64,000 nucleotides of DNA from Verrucomicrobiia bacterium (GTDB taxonomy: Bacteria; Verrucomicrobiota; Verrucomicrobiia; Verrucomicrobiales; DEV007). The stretch spans positions 1-64,000 of the forward strand of contig JAUIAH010000022.1 in assembly GCA_030425385.1 (NCBI GenBank), given 5' to 3'. Below the pieces are notes generated by a model. It saw only the letters and a program-made list of their open reading frames with translations. It did not search any database and was not told the origin of the DNA. Shown in pieces: positions 1 to 8,657 of this stretch. The translations under genes were made by a program, and so were the position numbers. Each line of letters starts with the position of its first letter. The stretch's first letter is position 1.

Positions 1-81
1 CGCCATAGTTCCCTGGGGAATATGTCGCCCGAAAGTTATCTCAATCAGTACTTTCAAAACGAGAAGACACACCTAAACTAA
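1..81 (+). CDS. IS3-family transposase, C-terminal fragment
   Basis: The window opens in a reading frame of 26 codons ending in TAA at 79-81. It begins R-H-S-S-L-G-N-M-S-P-E, which matches the conserved end of IS3-family integrase-type transposases (usually like RxHSxLGYxSPxxF). These enzymes carry a DDE catalytic domain that moves the element by cut-and-paste or circle formation. Only the tail is visible, so neither the catalytic triad nor the orfA/orfB arrangement can be judged. An IS3-type terminal repeat follows directly (103-127), which supports the call. The gene continues off the left edge of the window. Confidence 0.75.
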   Translation, partial: RHSSLGNMSPESYLNQYFQNEKTHLN

Positions 82-127
82 CAATGCGATCTGTTTGATT
101 TGTGTCCACTTTTTCGGGGGAATACCA
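1..127 (+). mobile_element. right end of an IS3-family insertion sequence
   Basis: A transposase tail (1-81) is followed at 103-127 by a sequence that starts TGTCCACTTTTTC, continues with a run of G, and ends ACCA. This is the usual look of an IS3-family right inverted repeat, with the family's terminal CA. The left end lies outside the window, so completeness and the target duplication cannot be checked. The element borders the AT-richer stretch that runs to 2525. Confidence 0.65.
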
Positions 128-224
128 CTTTAGGGACCTTTGGACAGTTAGACCCTAAACGACTATCAGGATTTTGCACCAAAAACCAGTTGACTCTAGC
201 ACCAAGCGTAATTAAGTCCTAACA

Positions 225-1502
225 ATGGACTTTAGCAAATGGATAGGGATTGCTGTATGGATATCTGGGAGTCTAGCCGCTCTTGGGCAAGGGCCATCCA
301 TAAACGTTGAATACATTCGCTATGATTGGCTGAACTCAACCAGCGCCAGCTTGGATGGGCTCTACATTAAGATGGATCGTGATACTGATCTGGTTTACCA
401 CCAACTAAATCAGCAGAGTAACTCGCAGAGCGGCGGGGAATATAACTATCCAGACAATCGTTCTGAACCAGGACTGTTTGTTGCAGGCACTACTCCGATG
501 GTCGCCGTGAAATTCAGTAGTTCCGAGACCGACCCTTTTGTGGTTAGACTTAGAGCGGATCTACCGATGAGTAATTCTCTTGCGCAGGTCTCGGTCGCTT
601 TTGCCAATGGAGAGTCCAATTGGGTTTTGTTTCCATTCGCCCAGCCAATTGAGTCGCGCCTAAGAGAAACAGGCGCAAACCAGTGTTTTTGGTGGGCAGA
701 GTACCTCGATTCTTCGGGGCAATGGACGGAGTATTTTGCCGATTACTCAGGTTTTAATGCCTATGTGGTTTTTGATAAACCCAAATATCCGTGGTACGCC
801 ACAAATGATGTTGTCCCTTGGGTAAATGCGTTGTCAGCGTCAATCGGGAATTCTGGACAGGACTATCAGACCAGTGCCTCCGCGCATGCTTCAGGTGTGG
901 CCGAGATGATCAATGAAGAATTCGTTTACGATTACATAACTGGAGCCAATAAGTTTGCATTCTTTTTGAACGGCTCAGCGGATGATGTGGGTTTTGATCT
1001 TCAAAAGTTCATAGTGCGGCTCTACGCCCCAAGTGCCGACTGGTTAAGCTGCTACGATTGCGCCGCTGCGGTTCAAGCATTTACCAGTCTGGTAGGCTCG
1101 CAGGCAATATTCTACGATTGGGATCAGCATCCAACACGTATGTACGGCTATATTCCCATCTCAAAATTGGTTGGATGGGATATCTGGGGGCAGTGCAATA
1201 ATCCGTTCTGGCTTAAATCAGATATTGAACATTCACTCATTGTTGGTAACGACGAAGTTGAAATCGACACGGACAATCCACCGAATAACTTGAAAGAGCG
1301 TTCGAAGTTTGACACTCACGGTGTTTGCAAGGTGAACGGTCAGTTTTATGACGCATGCGTTTGGGACGGTTCATCCAATTGGCCTCTTTTAGATAGGGAT
1401 ATGTCAACACAAGCTGAGGTCAGTGTCCCTAAAACCATCGTATCGCTATTCCACAGCGGCAACATCGTTGACAATATAGATCTGCTTTATGTCGCCCCAT
1501 AG
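225..1502 (+). CDS. secreted protein of unknown function, possible papain/transglutaminase fold
   Basis: A 425-residue protein with an N-terminal signal-peptide-like segment (residues 5-22, ending around ALGQG), so probably exported. The central part looks like beta-strand-rich extracellular sequence. The last third has a Cys-rich stretch with C276-Y-D-C279-A-A-A, followed much later by D-T-H365-G-V-C and a Y-D376-A-C-V-W-D segment. That Cys, His, Asp order resembles transglutaminase-like or papain-fold enzymes, in which Cys heads a helix and His-Asp lie on strands. This is a weak pattern match only. The gene lies in an AT-richer region next to an IS end and uses codons, such as TTA before A, that are rare later in the window. 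No Shine-Dalgarno sequence is evident. I do not recognise the family. Confidence 0.6.
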   Translation: MDFSKWIGIAVWISGSLAALGQGPSINVEYIRYDWLNSTSASLDGLYIKMDRDTDLVYHQLNQQSNSQSGGEYNYPDNRSEPGLFVAGTTPMVAVKFSSSETDPFVVRLRADLPMSNSLAQVSVAFANGESNWVLFPFAQPIESRLRETGANQCFWWAEYLDSSGQWTEYFADYSGFNAYVVFDKPKYPWYATNDVVPWVNALSASIGNSGQDYQTSASAHASGVAEMINEEFVYDYITGANKFAFFLNGSADDVGFDLQKFIVRLYAPSADWLSCYDCAAAVQAFTSLVGSQAIFYDWDQHPTRMYGYIPISKLVGWDIWGQCNNPFWLKSDIEHSLIVGNDEVEIDTDNPPNNLKERSKFDTHGVCKVNGQFYDACVWDGSSNWPLLDRDMSTQAEVSVPKTIVSLFHSGNIVDNIDLLYVAP

Positions 1503-1523
1503 CCACAAGCAATTATTGTTATC

Positions 1524-2525
1524 ATGAATTATTCAATTCTCCGTACAGCTTCAATTCTCATTCTCACCATTATTTGCGGCGTTGGTGCAGAGCATTATCG
1601 GTTCGACATCGCGAGTATTCCTCAACTTCGTTCATTCGAGCTAACGAGTGATCATCTTGACGTTACTGACAAAGTCGCCTCCCGATCCATGATCGTTGAG
1701 AACAGTGATGACAGTATTACCATTAGTTTCTATCGAGGACAATCTACAAATGAAGGTGAGCTGATTTATAAAAATAGGATCAAAGAATTCGGCGCTTCAA
1801 AAGAAACCCTCAAAGCAGGCGACGAAGGTGTTAAGGTTGGCCGGTCGGCAGCAGTTTTCCGATGTGGAGAATATGTGTGTAAACTCGTGGGGCGTTCAAA
1901 GAATAGCCGGATCGCAGCTGGTGCATTCGAAAAAGGTAGAAAGCTGACAACTAAAGATTTCACAGCGAGCGACTTTAAGGTTTGGCCTGATTTGGATTTG
2001 GGGAAGTTGGCATCAACAATTGCATCAGCTATTGTTGAGCAGACCCAAGAAGCAGAGCCTTTGACAGTCATTGAAGTTAATCCAAAAACTTCCACGCTGA
2101 TCCCCGAGTCTAGCGAGTCGTTTTCGACAGTTGTTGACGTTGCTGTAAACAACCCCTTTCCAGGCAATGTCGCTGTAATCGGACAATCAGATGGGCTGTA
2201 TGTTAACTACACCGATAACAAACTATCGGTGCGACACAATGCAGCACACACTGGGTGGAATACATTACGAGTCACCGTGGTCAATGAAGCCCTGCAAGTT
2301 GCCACTGGTTCGTGTCGCATCCTTTCAGACAATGTAAAAAATGGCCCGATAGATCCTGAGAAGGCTCTGAATGAGCTTGAAGCGAATAGAGTAAGATCAC
2401 CTTCGGATTCTACTAAGCGTCAGCAGGATTGGGCAGCGGAAGCCTATGCCAAAGGGCTGAAGGGTGAGGAAGCTAGAGTATTCTTCGAAGCCAAGCTTCA
2501 AGAAAATCAAGCAAAGGGAAATTGA
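1524..2525 (+). CDS. secreted protein of unknown function
   Basis: A 333-residue protein with a clear signal peptide (residues 1-22, hydrophobic core SILILTIICGVGA). The mature part contains a possible Ig-like or cadherin-like beta segment around residues 185-270 (it includes phrases such as G-L-Y-V-N-Y-T-D). A charged helical tail rich in Ala, Glu and Lys covers about 285-333. It starts 21 bases after the preceding secreted protein, shares its AT-rich composition, and probably forms an operon with it. Its stop TGA (2523-2525) is followed in the same frame by the next gene with no spacer, exactly where base composition changes. No family recognised. Confidence 0.55.
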   Translation: MNYSILRTASILILTIICGVGAEHYRFDIASIPQLRSFELTSDHLDVTDKVASRSMIVENSDDSITISFYRGQSTNEGELIYKNRIKEFGASKETLKAGDEGVKVGRSAAVFRCGEYVCKLVGRSKNSRIAAGAFEKGRKLTTKDFTASDFKVWPDLDLGKLASTIASAIVEQTQEAEPLTVIEVNPKTSTLIPESSESFSTVVDVAVNNPFPGNVAVIGQSDGLYVNYTDNKLSVRHNAAHTGWNTLRVTVVNEALQVATGSCRILSDNVKNGPIDPEKALNELEANRVRSPSDSTKRQQDWAAEAYAKGLKGEEARVFFEAKLQENQAKGN

Positions 2526-2954
2526 GTGGAGGACATGATCACGCCTCTCATCCAAGTGATCGCCGTCTTGATCGTTTCTAATCTGTTGTGGGCTTTGGCG
2601 ATTTGGCAATTCGGTGAGGATTCTCCCCTGGCCTGGGTAGGGCAAGGCTTCGGCATGTTCTACTTTCCCATGGCGCTCTTGGGCGTGGTGATCCTGGGAA
2701 ATCTCAGCGGCGCCAATCCCATGCGAGTGATCCCCAGCATCGTTCGCACTCTCCCGAGCTATGCCTTGGTTGGGGCTGTCGCCGTGGCCCTATCGTTTGC
2801 CCTAAGCTGGATGTCCGAACGCTTAAGCGAATCCGATTCCATCATCGTGATCATGGGCGCAACCACGGCCCTCACGCTCTACTTCGTGACCGTGCACGCG
2901 CGTCTGCTCGGCTTATTCTATCGCCAGGAATCAGAGAAGCTGGATTGGCTCTAA
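2526..2954 (+). CDS. multi-pass membrane protein, possibly a truncated C-terminal part
   Basis: A 142-residue protein with about four predicted membrane helices (roughly residues 5-23, 36-58, 73-93 and 104-127) and a short cytoplasmic tail ending L-D-W-L. It opens with GTG directly after the previous TGA; an ATG at 2535 is an alternative start. The ending (ARLLGLFYR...LDW) resembles the C-terminal end of larger integral membrane proteins seen in planctomycete and verrucomicrobial genomes. The gene may therefore be what remains of a longer one cut by the foreign AT-rich DNA to its left. Base composition from here on is typical of the rest of the window. Function unknown. Confidence 0.5.
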   Translation: MEDMITPLIQVIAVLIVSNLLWALAIWQFGEDSPLAWVGQGFGMFYFPMALLGVVILGNLSGANPMRVIPSIVRTLPSYALVGAVAVALSFALSWMSERLSESDSIIVIMGATTALTLYFVTVHARLLGLFYRQESEKLDWL

Positions 2955-2994
2955 CGGAAACGTTGCGGGAAGTTGCCAGGGCATAGAGATGCAG

Positions 2995-3006
2995 CGGGCG
3001 CGCCCG
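2995..3006. repeat. GC-rich perfect palindrome
   Basis: The 12-base self-complementary sequence CGGGCGCGCCCG lies between the converging ends of the membrane protein gene and the penicillin-binding protein gene. It could fold as a short stem in a transcript, but it has no loop and no T-run, so it is not a convincing terminator. Confidence 0.35.
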
Positions 3007-3027
3007 TTCTCGGTAGGCTGGGGGCGG

Positions 3028-3051
3028 ATTAGCATTAGCATTAGCATCAGC
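3028..3051. repeat. short tandem repeat ATTAGC x3 plus ATCAGC
   Basis: Three exact copies of ATTAGC followed by one variant copy, ATCAGC. The array overlaps the stop codon of the downstream minus-strand gene (3047-3049). In that transcript the repeat lies at the very end of the message, just past the stop. It is short enough to arise by slippage and no function is implied. Confidence 0.5.
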
Positions 3052-5404
3052 GATCGACTCGGAAATGCGCTGTCTTCGTTTGGCCGGTGGTGGGATCCGT
3101 TGCCTTCGCTGTCCACTTGCCGGGTGTGAGGGGCCAACGAGGTTGATTCCCCGGGGCGAGCAGTTGCCCGTTTAGATGCCATTCTAACGTTGCCTCATGA
3201 GGGTGGTCAGTTTGCAGGGTGAGTTGCTGTTGAGCGCTGGGGAGAGCGTCGTCGAGTATGAACACACTACCGTCTCGAGGGGTGAGGATCGACCATGATT
3301 CGGTTGAGGTGCTCCTTAAAATAGCGCCAAGAGTGTTGTGAGGGCTAGCACACCATTGTCGGTAGGCTTGGGGAAGGGCAAGGCGTCCATTGTGATACCA
3401 AGGGGCGCTGGATTCTGTTGGGGCGGTGCCTTTGAGGAAATGTTCCCCTATTCTCTGCCGAGTGGTACCGGATGGAAGGCAGCCGGTGAGGGCGTCCACG
3501 TCAACGGTGACGATCGCAGGCGATGGTTCGAGACGGGATAAGGGGCGGCTGTGGTGGGCATGATAGAGCCAATCGACCATCCGCCGCCAGACAGGTGCTG
3601 CCGTTTCGACAGAGAGTGCTCGTCCCATGGTGCGTCCGTCGAGATTGCCTACCCAGACACCGACCACATGATCGCGCGTGTAGCCAACGACCCAGGCATC
3701 TCTCGCATTGGAACTGGTTCCCGTCTTCACGGCGGTGCGCCGATGCTTGGGGAAATTGAGCGTCGAGAGGTTCCCAAAGGCTTGGCGCCGGGCTCGCCTG
3801 TCTGTCAGGACATCTTCGATCAAGCGACAGGAAGCTGAGTCTGCCATACGCGTCTTAGCAGGTTGCCCTTGGGGAAAGAAGCCACGGTCATGGACGCGCA
3901 CCCCGTGCCGAGCAAGAGTCGCATAGGCTTGTGTGAGATCAAGGAGACGCACTCGGCGATTGCCGAGGACAAAGCCCGCGCCGTCTGCTTCGAAAGAGTC
4001 GTGTTCTGTCAGTCCCCAAGTGGTGAGACGGGAGTAAGCACGTCTCGGCGAGATCGCGTGAGCGACTTGGATGGCTGGGATGTTGAGAGAATTGCCTAAC
4101 GCTTCGCGCAAACGAACGGGACCGTAGTACCGCTTGTTAAAGTTCTTGGGATCATAATCTGCGTAGATGGCGGCCACGGCTTCGGCCGTGTCTGGGATCA
4201 CGGAGGCGAGGGTGTGGAGCCTTTCTTCGACGGCTTGCTGATAAACAAAGGGCTTCAGCGTGGAGCCCGCGTGCCGTGGTTCTAGCGCGGCGTTGATGGC
4301 CGCGGTATCGCTGGCGTCTGCATGGTGGACGCTGCTGAGTGCGAGAATGCCTCCAGTGGCCACATCACGGACGATCATGGCCGCATTGCGAATGTCGGGT
4401 CGGTCAAGGAGAGAGAGCCGCTCCTGAAGGAGCGCGTCCGCCTTCTGTTGGATGGCAAGATCGATGGAGGTGGTGCGCGGACCCTGCAACGCTTCGGGTG
4501 CCAAGCGTTGCACGGCATCGACAACCATTGGCGCTTGATTGGAAATAGGGCGATTGATTGGGCGGGGAGGCGTCGCTCGCAAGGTCTCGGCTTGAGAGGG
4601 GCTCAAATATCCAAGGGCTTGGAGGCGATCAATCGCACGGCGGAATTTCTTCTCGGCCTGATCCGGATTGCGCCATGGGTTGTAACGCGTAGGTGCCTGG
4701 GGAAGCCCAGCAAGGTAGATGGCCTCGCCGAGCGTGAGCGCCGCGCACCGTTTCCCAAAGTAGGCGAGACTAGCGCTTTCCGCACCGATGCGGCGGTTGC
4801 CATAATCGAGACGATTGAGATAGCCCTCTAGAATGGCGTCCTTCTCCCAGTAGCGCTCTAATTTCAGAGCCAAGATGGCCTCCGTGACTTTACGCTTCCA
4901 TTGGCGCCCGCGTTTACCCAGTTCCTGCTTGATTAGCTGTTGGCTCACGGTGGAGGCTCCGCGGTGGATCCGGCGTGCTTTGAGATCAGCCCATGCGGCG
5001 GCGGTGATGCCATAGAGGTCAATGCCGCCGTGATCGTAGAAGCGGTGATCTTCTAGGGCGACGGTCACCTCGGGCAACCACCGGCCCATGTCTTCGATGG
5101 CCCCTGTGATCCGCGTTCGATCGGGACCGCCGGGCAACCGGGTGATGACTTTTCCGTGGCGGTCGTAGAGGACTGGAGTTGGGTTTGGTGGATCTGATAG
5201 TCCCTGGGGCAGAGTGCTTTGAGAAATGACGATCTCAAGCGCCAGAATGGCGCCTACACCGAGCAGCAGACCTGTGATGAACAGGCGCTCCAACCGGGAT
5301 CTCCAGCGCTGCAGGGGTTTGGCGGGCATGGCGACAGGACAGGTAAGCGCGGGTTTGCGCTCTTTCACCTCGATTTCGCGTGGGTGGGTGAAATACTGAG
5401 ACAT
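3047..5404 (-). CDS. pbpC: penicillin-binding protein 1C (bifunctional glycosyltransferase/transpeptidase)
   Basis: Builds peptidoglycan at the outer face of the inner membrane. Counting from the ATG at 5404 (785 residues), a membrane anchor lies at about 40-62. The GT51 glycosyltransferase domain has its catalytic Glu in A-L-E118-D-H-R-F-Y and the G-A-S-T-V-S-Q-Q motif. The transpeptidase domain has S381-T-L-K, S-L-N at 439-441 and K560-T-G-T-S. The last 90 or so residues form a BiPBP_C-type beta domain, which is typical of PBP1C. An ATG at 5329 is also possible, just before the anchor; it would leave about 73 bases for promoters between this gene and its divergent neighbour. With the 5404 start the two start codons overlap. 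Confidence 0.85.
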   Translation of the reverse strand: MSQYFTHPREIEVKERKPALTCPVAMPAKPLQRWRSRLERLFITGLLLGVGAILALEIVISQSTLPQGLSDPPNPTPVLYDRHGKVITRLPGGPDRTRITGAIEDMGRWLPEVTVALEDHRFYDHGGIDLYGITAAAWADLKARRIHRGASTVSQQLIKQELGKRGRQWKRKVTEAILALKLERYWEKDAILEGYLNRLDYGNRRIGAESASLAYFGKRCAALTLGEAIYLAGLPQAPTRYNPWRNPDQAEKKFRRAIDRLQALGYLSPSQAETLRATPPRPINRPISNQAPMVVDAVQRLAPEALQGPRTTSIDLAIQQKADALLQERLSLLDRPDIRNAAMIVRDVATGGILALSSVHHADASDTAAINAALEPRHAGSTLKPFVYQQAVEERLHTLASVIPDTAEAVAAIYADYDPKNFNKRYYGPVRLREALGNSLNIPAIQVAHAISPRRAYSRLTTWGLTEHDSFEADGAGFVLGNRRVRLLDLTQAYATLARHGVRVHDRGFFPQGQPAKTRMADSASCRLIEDVLTDRRARRQAFGNLSTLNFPKHRRTAVKTGTSSNARDAWVVGYTRDHVVGVWVGNLDGRTMGRALSVETAAPVWRRMVDWLYHAHHSRPLSRLEPSPAIVTVDVDALTGCLPSGTTRQRIGEHFLKGTAPTESSAPWYHNGRLALPQAYRQWCASPHNTLGAILRSTSTESWSILTPRDGSVFILDDALPSAQQQLTLQTDHPHEATLEWHLNGQLLAPGNQPRWPLTPGKWTAKATDPTTGQTKTAHFRVDR

Positions 5405-8400
5405 GGTGAATCGACGCGTTCTTCCTTGCCTGGCCTTTCTCACAGTGGGCTTTCTCCGTGCTGCTGAATCGGAGCCGTCCCTCTGGGATGTGAATGAACC
5501 GCCCGGTCCAAAGCGGACCCAAGCCATCGCTGTGGAGGAAGGCACTTGGATGAGTGTGGATGTTAGTCCCAATGGGGCGACCATCGTGTTTGATTTGTTA
5601 GGTGATCTCTATCGGATGCCTATCGCGGGCTCGGAGGCGCCGACGAAGATCACAGAGGGAATGGCCTGGGATATGCAGCCACGCTTCAGTCCCGATGGCG
5701 AATGGATCGCTTTCACCAGTGATCGTCTCGGGAAGAGCGGGCATGGCGGGAACAATCTTTGGATCATGAAGGCAGACGGGACGCAGGTCGCTCAGATCAC
5801 CGATGAAAGCGCTCATTTGGTCAATGGGCCGGCCTGGTCACCCGATGGGCGCTCGTTGGTGGGGCGGAAACACTTTACGAGTCGTCGCTCGTTGGGGGCG
5901 GGCGAGATGTGGCTCTATCACCGTGACGGCCTGGCGGCGGAAGCTGCCGCGGGCATCCAACTAACGAAACGACCAAATGATCAGAAAGATGTCAATGAGC
6001 CCGCCTTCTCGCCAGATGGAAGGTATCTCTACTATTCTCAAGATACGACCCCTGGCGATGTCTTTGAGTATGATAAGGATTCGAACAAGCAGATCTATGT
6101 GATCAAACGCCTCGACCTCGAAACGGGTGAGACTGAGAATGTGATCACTGGTCCTGGCGGCGCTTGCCGACCGACACCTTCCCATGACGGGCGTTTCATT
6201 GCCTTTGTCCGGCGAGTAGGCGCGAAGACGGGTCTACATCTCTTTGACACCACGTCAGGATCCATTCGGCTGCTCTATGATCGACTGGAGCGGGATATGC
6301 AAGAGGCCTGGGCGATACACGGTGTTTATCCCGCGTTCGCCTGGACGCCGGATGATGCGAACATCGTCCTGTGGGCCCGCGGCAAGATCCGGAAGATTCG
6401 TGTGAGCGATGGAGTGGAGACGGTGATTCCTTTCCGGATCGAGGACACGCGTGAGGTTGTCGACGCGCTCCGGTATCCAGTGGCGGCTGCCCCCGATCCC
6501 TTTCAACCGCGTCTCTTGCGTTGGGTGCGGCGTTCCCCCAGTGAGGACATGATTGTCTTTCAAGCGTTGGGATACCTCTACAAGAAGGTCTCTGGAAAGA
6601 TCGAGCGATTGACCCCACAAACAGACCATTTCGAGTTCTGTCCCAGCTTCTCGGCGGATGGAAAGCAATTGGTATACACCACGTGGAATGACGAAACGCT
6701 AGGGAGCATCCGTGTGCTCGATCTCGGAACAAATGTGTCGCGCGTGGTGACAGCTCAACCGGGACACTATCATGATCCCACTTTCTCTCCTCGCGGGGAG
6801 TCGATTGTGTTTCGCAAAGGAAGCGGCGGGTATGTGCGATCGCATTTGTGGTCGCGAGACACTGGCCTGTATCGCATCGCGGCGAACGGCGGAGAAGCCG
6901 TGCAACTGAGCAAACGGGGGCACCGGCCGCAGTTCATCGCCTCGGAGCCCGATCGCGTCTATTTCGTGACGAAATCAGCGGATAAAGAATCGGACCACGT
7001 GCGCTTGGTATCGACGGATCTGAATGGGCATGAAGAGCGGGAACACTATCATAGTGACTGGGCGACCGATTTCACGCTGTCACCAGACGGGCAACAAATC
7101 GCCTTCATCGAGCGGTTCAACGTGCATGTAGCGCCCTTTGTTCGAGCGGGCAAAGCCATTGATGTCGGACCGAAAGCGAAAGGTCTCCCCGTGCGGAAGG
7201 TGAGTGAATCGGCTGGAGAGTGGGTGCATTTCTCGGCCGATGGACAGGCGTTGCATTGGAGTTTGGGAGCGCAGTTCTTCACGCAAGAATTGGAGGCTAG
7301 CGAAGGAAAGCCGCGTGTTGAGGACTTGACCTTCGAAGTGCCCCATGCCAAACCCGAGCAGACGATCGCCTTTGTCGGTGGGAAGTTGGTGACCATGTCC
7401 GAGCGAGGCGTGATCGATGATGGTGTCCTCGTGGTGGAGGGGAATCGCATTCTAGCATTGGGACATCGTGAAGAGATGATGATTCCAGACGGCGCTGAAG
7501 TGGTGGACGTCACGGGGCGAGTGGTCCTGCCAGGATTCATTGACACCCATGCCCATGGTTCCCAGGCAAGTGATGGGATCACGCCTCAGCAGAATTGGGT
7601 AGACTATGCGCGCTTGGCCTTTGGCGTCACCACCATTCATGATCCATCTAACAATACGCAAGAAATCTTTGCCGCCAGTGAGATGACTAAGGCTGGTGTC
7701 ATCACGGCACCGCGTACGTATTCCACGGGCACCATTCTCTACGGCGCACGCGGGAGCTTTCGAGCGGAGGTGTCTACGTTAGAAGACGCACGCTTCCATC
7801 TCAAGCGGATGAAGGCGGTTGGCGCGTTCACGGTCAAGAGTTACAATCAGCCGCGGCGCGATCAGCGGCAGAAGCTTCTCCAGGCGGCTCGTGAAATGGA
7901 GATGATGGTGGTGCCGGAGGGTGGATCGCTCTTCATGAACAACATGACGATGATCGTGGATGGACACACGGGGATCGAGCACACCTTACCGATTCAATAT
8001 GCCTATCAAGATGTCATGGATCTTTGGAAAGGAACAGGCGTCGGCTACACACCAACGCTGTGCGTGGCTTTTGGAGGCTTGTCAGGAGAGCGCTACTGGT
8101 ATCAGGAAACTGATTTGTGGAAACACCCCCGTCTGCAATCCTTCATTCCTCCGCACGTGTTGCATCCGCGAGCGCGGCGCCGTGAGAAGGCACCTCTGGA
8201 AGACTACAATCACATTCAGGTGGCTAGCATCACCAAGCAGCTCATCGATCAGGGGGGCTTGGTGCAGGCTGGGGGACACGGACAACTGAACGGGCTCTGC
8301 ACGCATTGGGAAATGTGGAGCTTCGTCCAAGGAGGGATGACGCCGATGGAGGCGCTGCGCTGCGGGACCCTGAATGGGGCGCGTTACGTGGGATTGGATG

Positions 8401-8657
8401 GCGATTTGGGAACGTTAGAGCCCGGAAAGCTGGCGGATGTGCTTGTCATGGCGGCTGGCAAAGATCCCACGGTGAACATTCGGCATTCGGAGTTTGTGGA
8501 CCTGGTGATGGCCAATGGGCAACTCTATCATGCCTCCACCATGCAACCGTATGGTGAGGCTCACGAGGAGGCTCCTCGCTTCTTCTGGGTGGCTCACGGG
8601 CCCGGAGCGCAGCTCACCACCTTGCCGACGGCAGGGTGCTTACACTGTCGTCACTAG
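5403..8657 (+). CDS. exported amidohydrolase with N-terminal TolB-like beta-propeller
   Basis: A 1084-residue protein with a signal peptide (residues 1-20). Residues about 40-630 contain repeated propeller blades with the TolB/PD40 signature (S-P-D-G-x-x-I-A-F, as in FSPDGEWIAF and LSPDGQQIAF). Residues about 650-1060 form an amidohydrolase TIM barrel with G-F-I-D-T-H716-A-H718 as the metal-binding motif, E-H-T-L and G-G-H-G histidines later, and a closing L-E-P-G-K-L-A-D-V-L strand. Such fusions are annotated as secreted imidazolonepropionase-like or dipeptidase-like hydrolases; the substrate cannot be told. It is divergent from the PBP1C gene and overlaps the convergent DUF2760 gene by 4 bases. 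Confidence 0.8.
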   Translation: MVNRRVLPCLAFLTVGFLRAAESEPSLWDVNEPPGPKRTQAIAVEEGTWMSVDVSPNGATIVFDLLGDLYRMPIAGSEAPTKITEGMAWDMQPRFSPDGEWIAFTSDRLGKSGHGGNNLWIMKADGTQVAQITDESAHLVNGPAWSPDGRSLVGRKHFTSRRSLGAGEMWLYHRDGLAAEAAAGIQLTKRPNDQKDVNEPAFSPDGRYLYYSQDTTPGDVFEYDKDSNKQIYVIKRLDLETGETENVITGPGGACRPTPSHDGRFIAFVRRVGAKTGLHLFDTTSGSIRLLYDRLERDMQEAWAIHGVYPAFAWTPDDANIVLWARGKIRKIRVSDGVETVIPFRIEDTREVVDALRYPVAAAPDPFQPRLLRWVRRSPSEDMIVFQALGYLYKKVSGKIERLTPQTDHFEFCPSFSADGKQLVYTTWNDETLGSIRVLDLGTNVSRVVTAQPGHYHDPTFSPRGESIVFRKGSGGYVRSHLWSRDTGLYRIAANGGEAVQLSKRGHRPQFIASEPDRVYFVTKSADKESDHVRLVSTDLNGHEEREHYHSDWATDFTLSPDGQQIAFIERFNVHVAPFVRAGKAIDVGPKAKGLPVRKVSESAGEWVHFSADGQALHWSLGAQFFTQELEASEGKPRVEDLTFEVPHAKPEQTIAFVGGKLVTMSERGVIDDGVLVVEGNRILALGHREEMMIPDGAEVVDVTGRVVLPGFIDTHAHGSQASDGITPQQNWVDYARLAFGVTTIHDPSNNTQEIFAASEMTKAGVITAPRTYSTGTILYGARGSFRAEVSTLEDARFHLKRMKAVGAFTVKSYNQPRRDQRQKLLQAAREMEMMVVPEGGSLFMNNMTMIVDGHTGIEHTLPIQYAYQDVMDLWKGTGVGYTPTLCVAFGGLSGERYWYQETDLWKHPRLQSFIPPHVLHPRARRREKAPLEDYNHIQVASITKQLIDQGGLVQAGGHGQLNGLCTHWEMWSFVQGGMTPMEALRCGTLNGARYVGLDGDLGTLEPGKLADVLVMAAGKDPTVNIRHSEFVDLVMANGQLYHASTMQPYGEAHEEAPRFFWVAHGPGAQLTTLPTAGCLHCRH

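Noticed and set aside
2523-2561. TGA followed by a hairpin (GATCAC/GTGATC), as a fourth selenoprotein site
   Set aside because: No homology or motif spans the TGA, the two sides differ in base composition, and the loop is long. It is better explained as an ordinary stop at a DNA junction.
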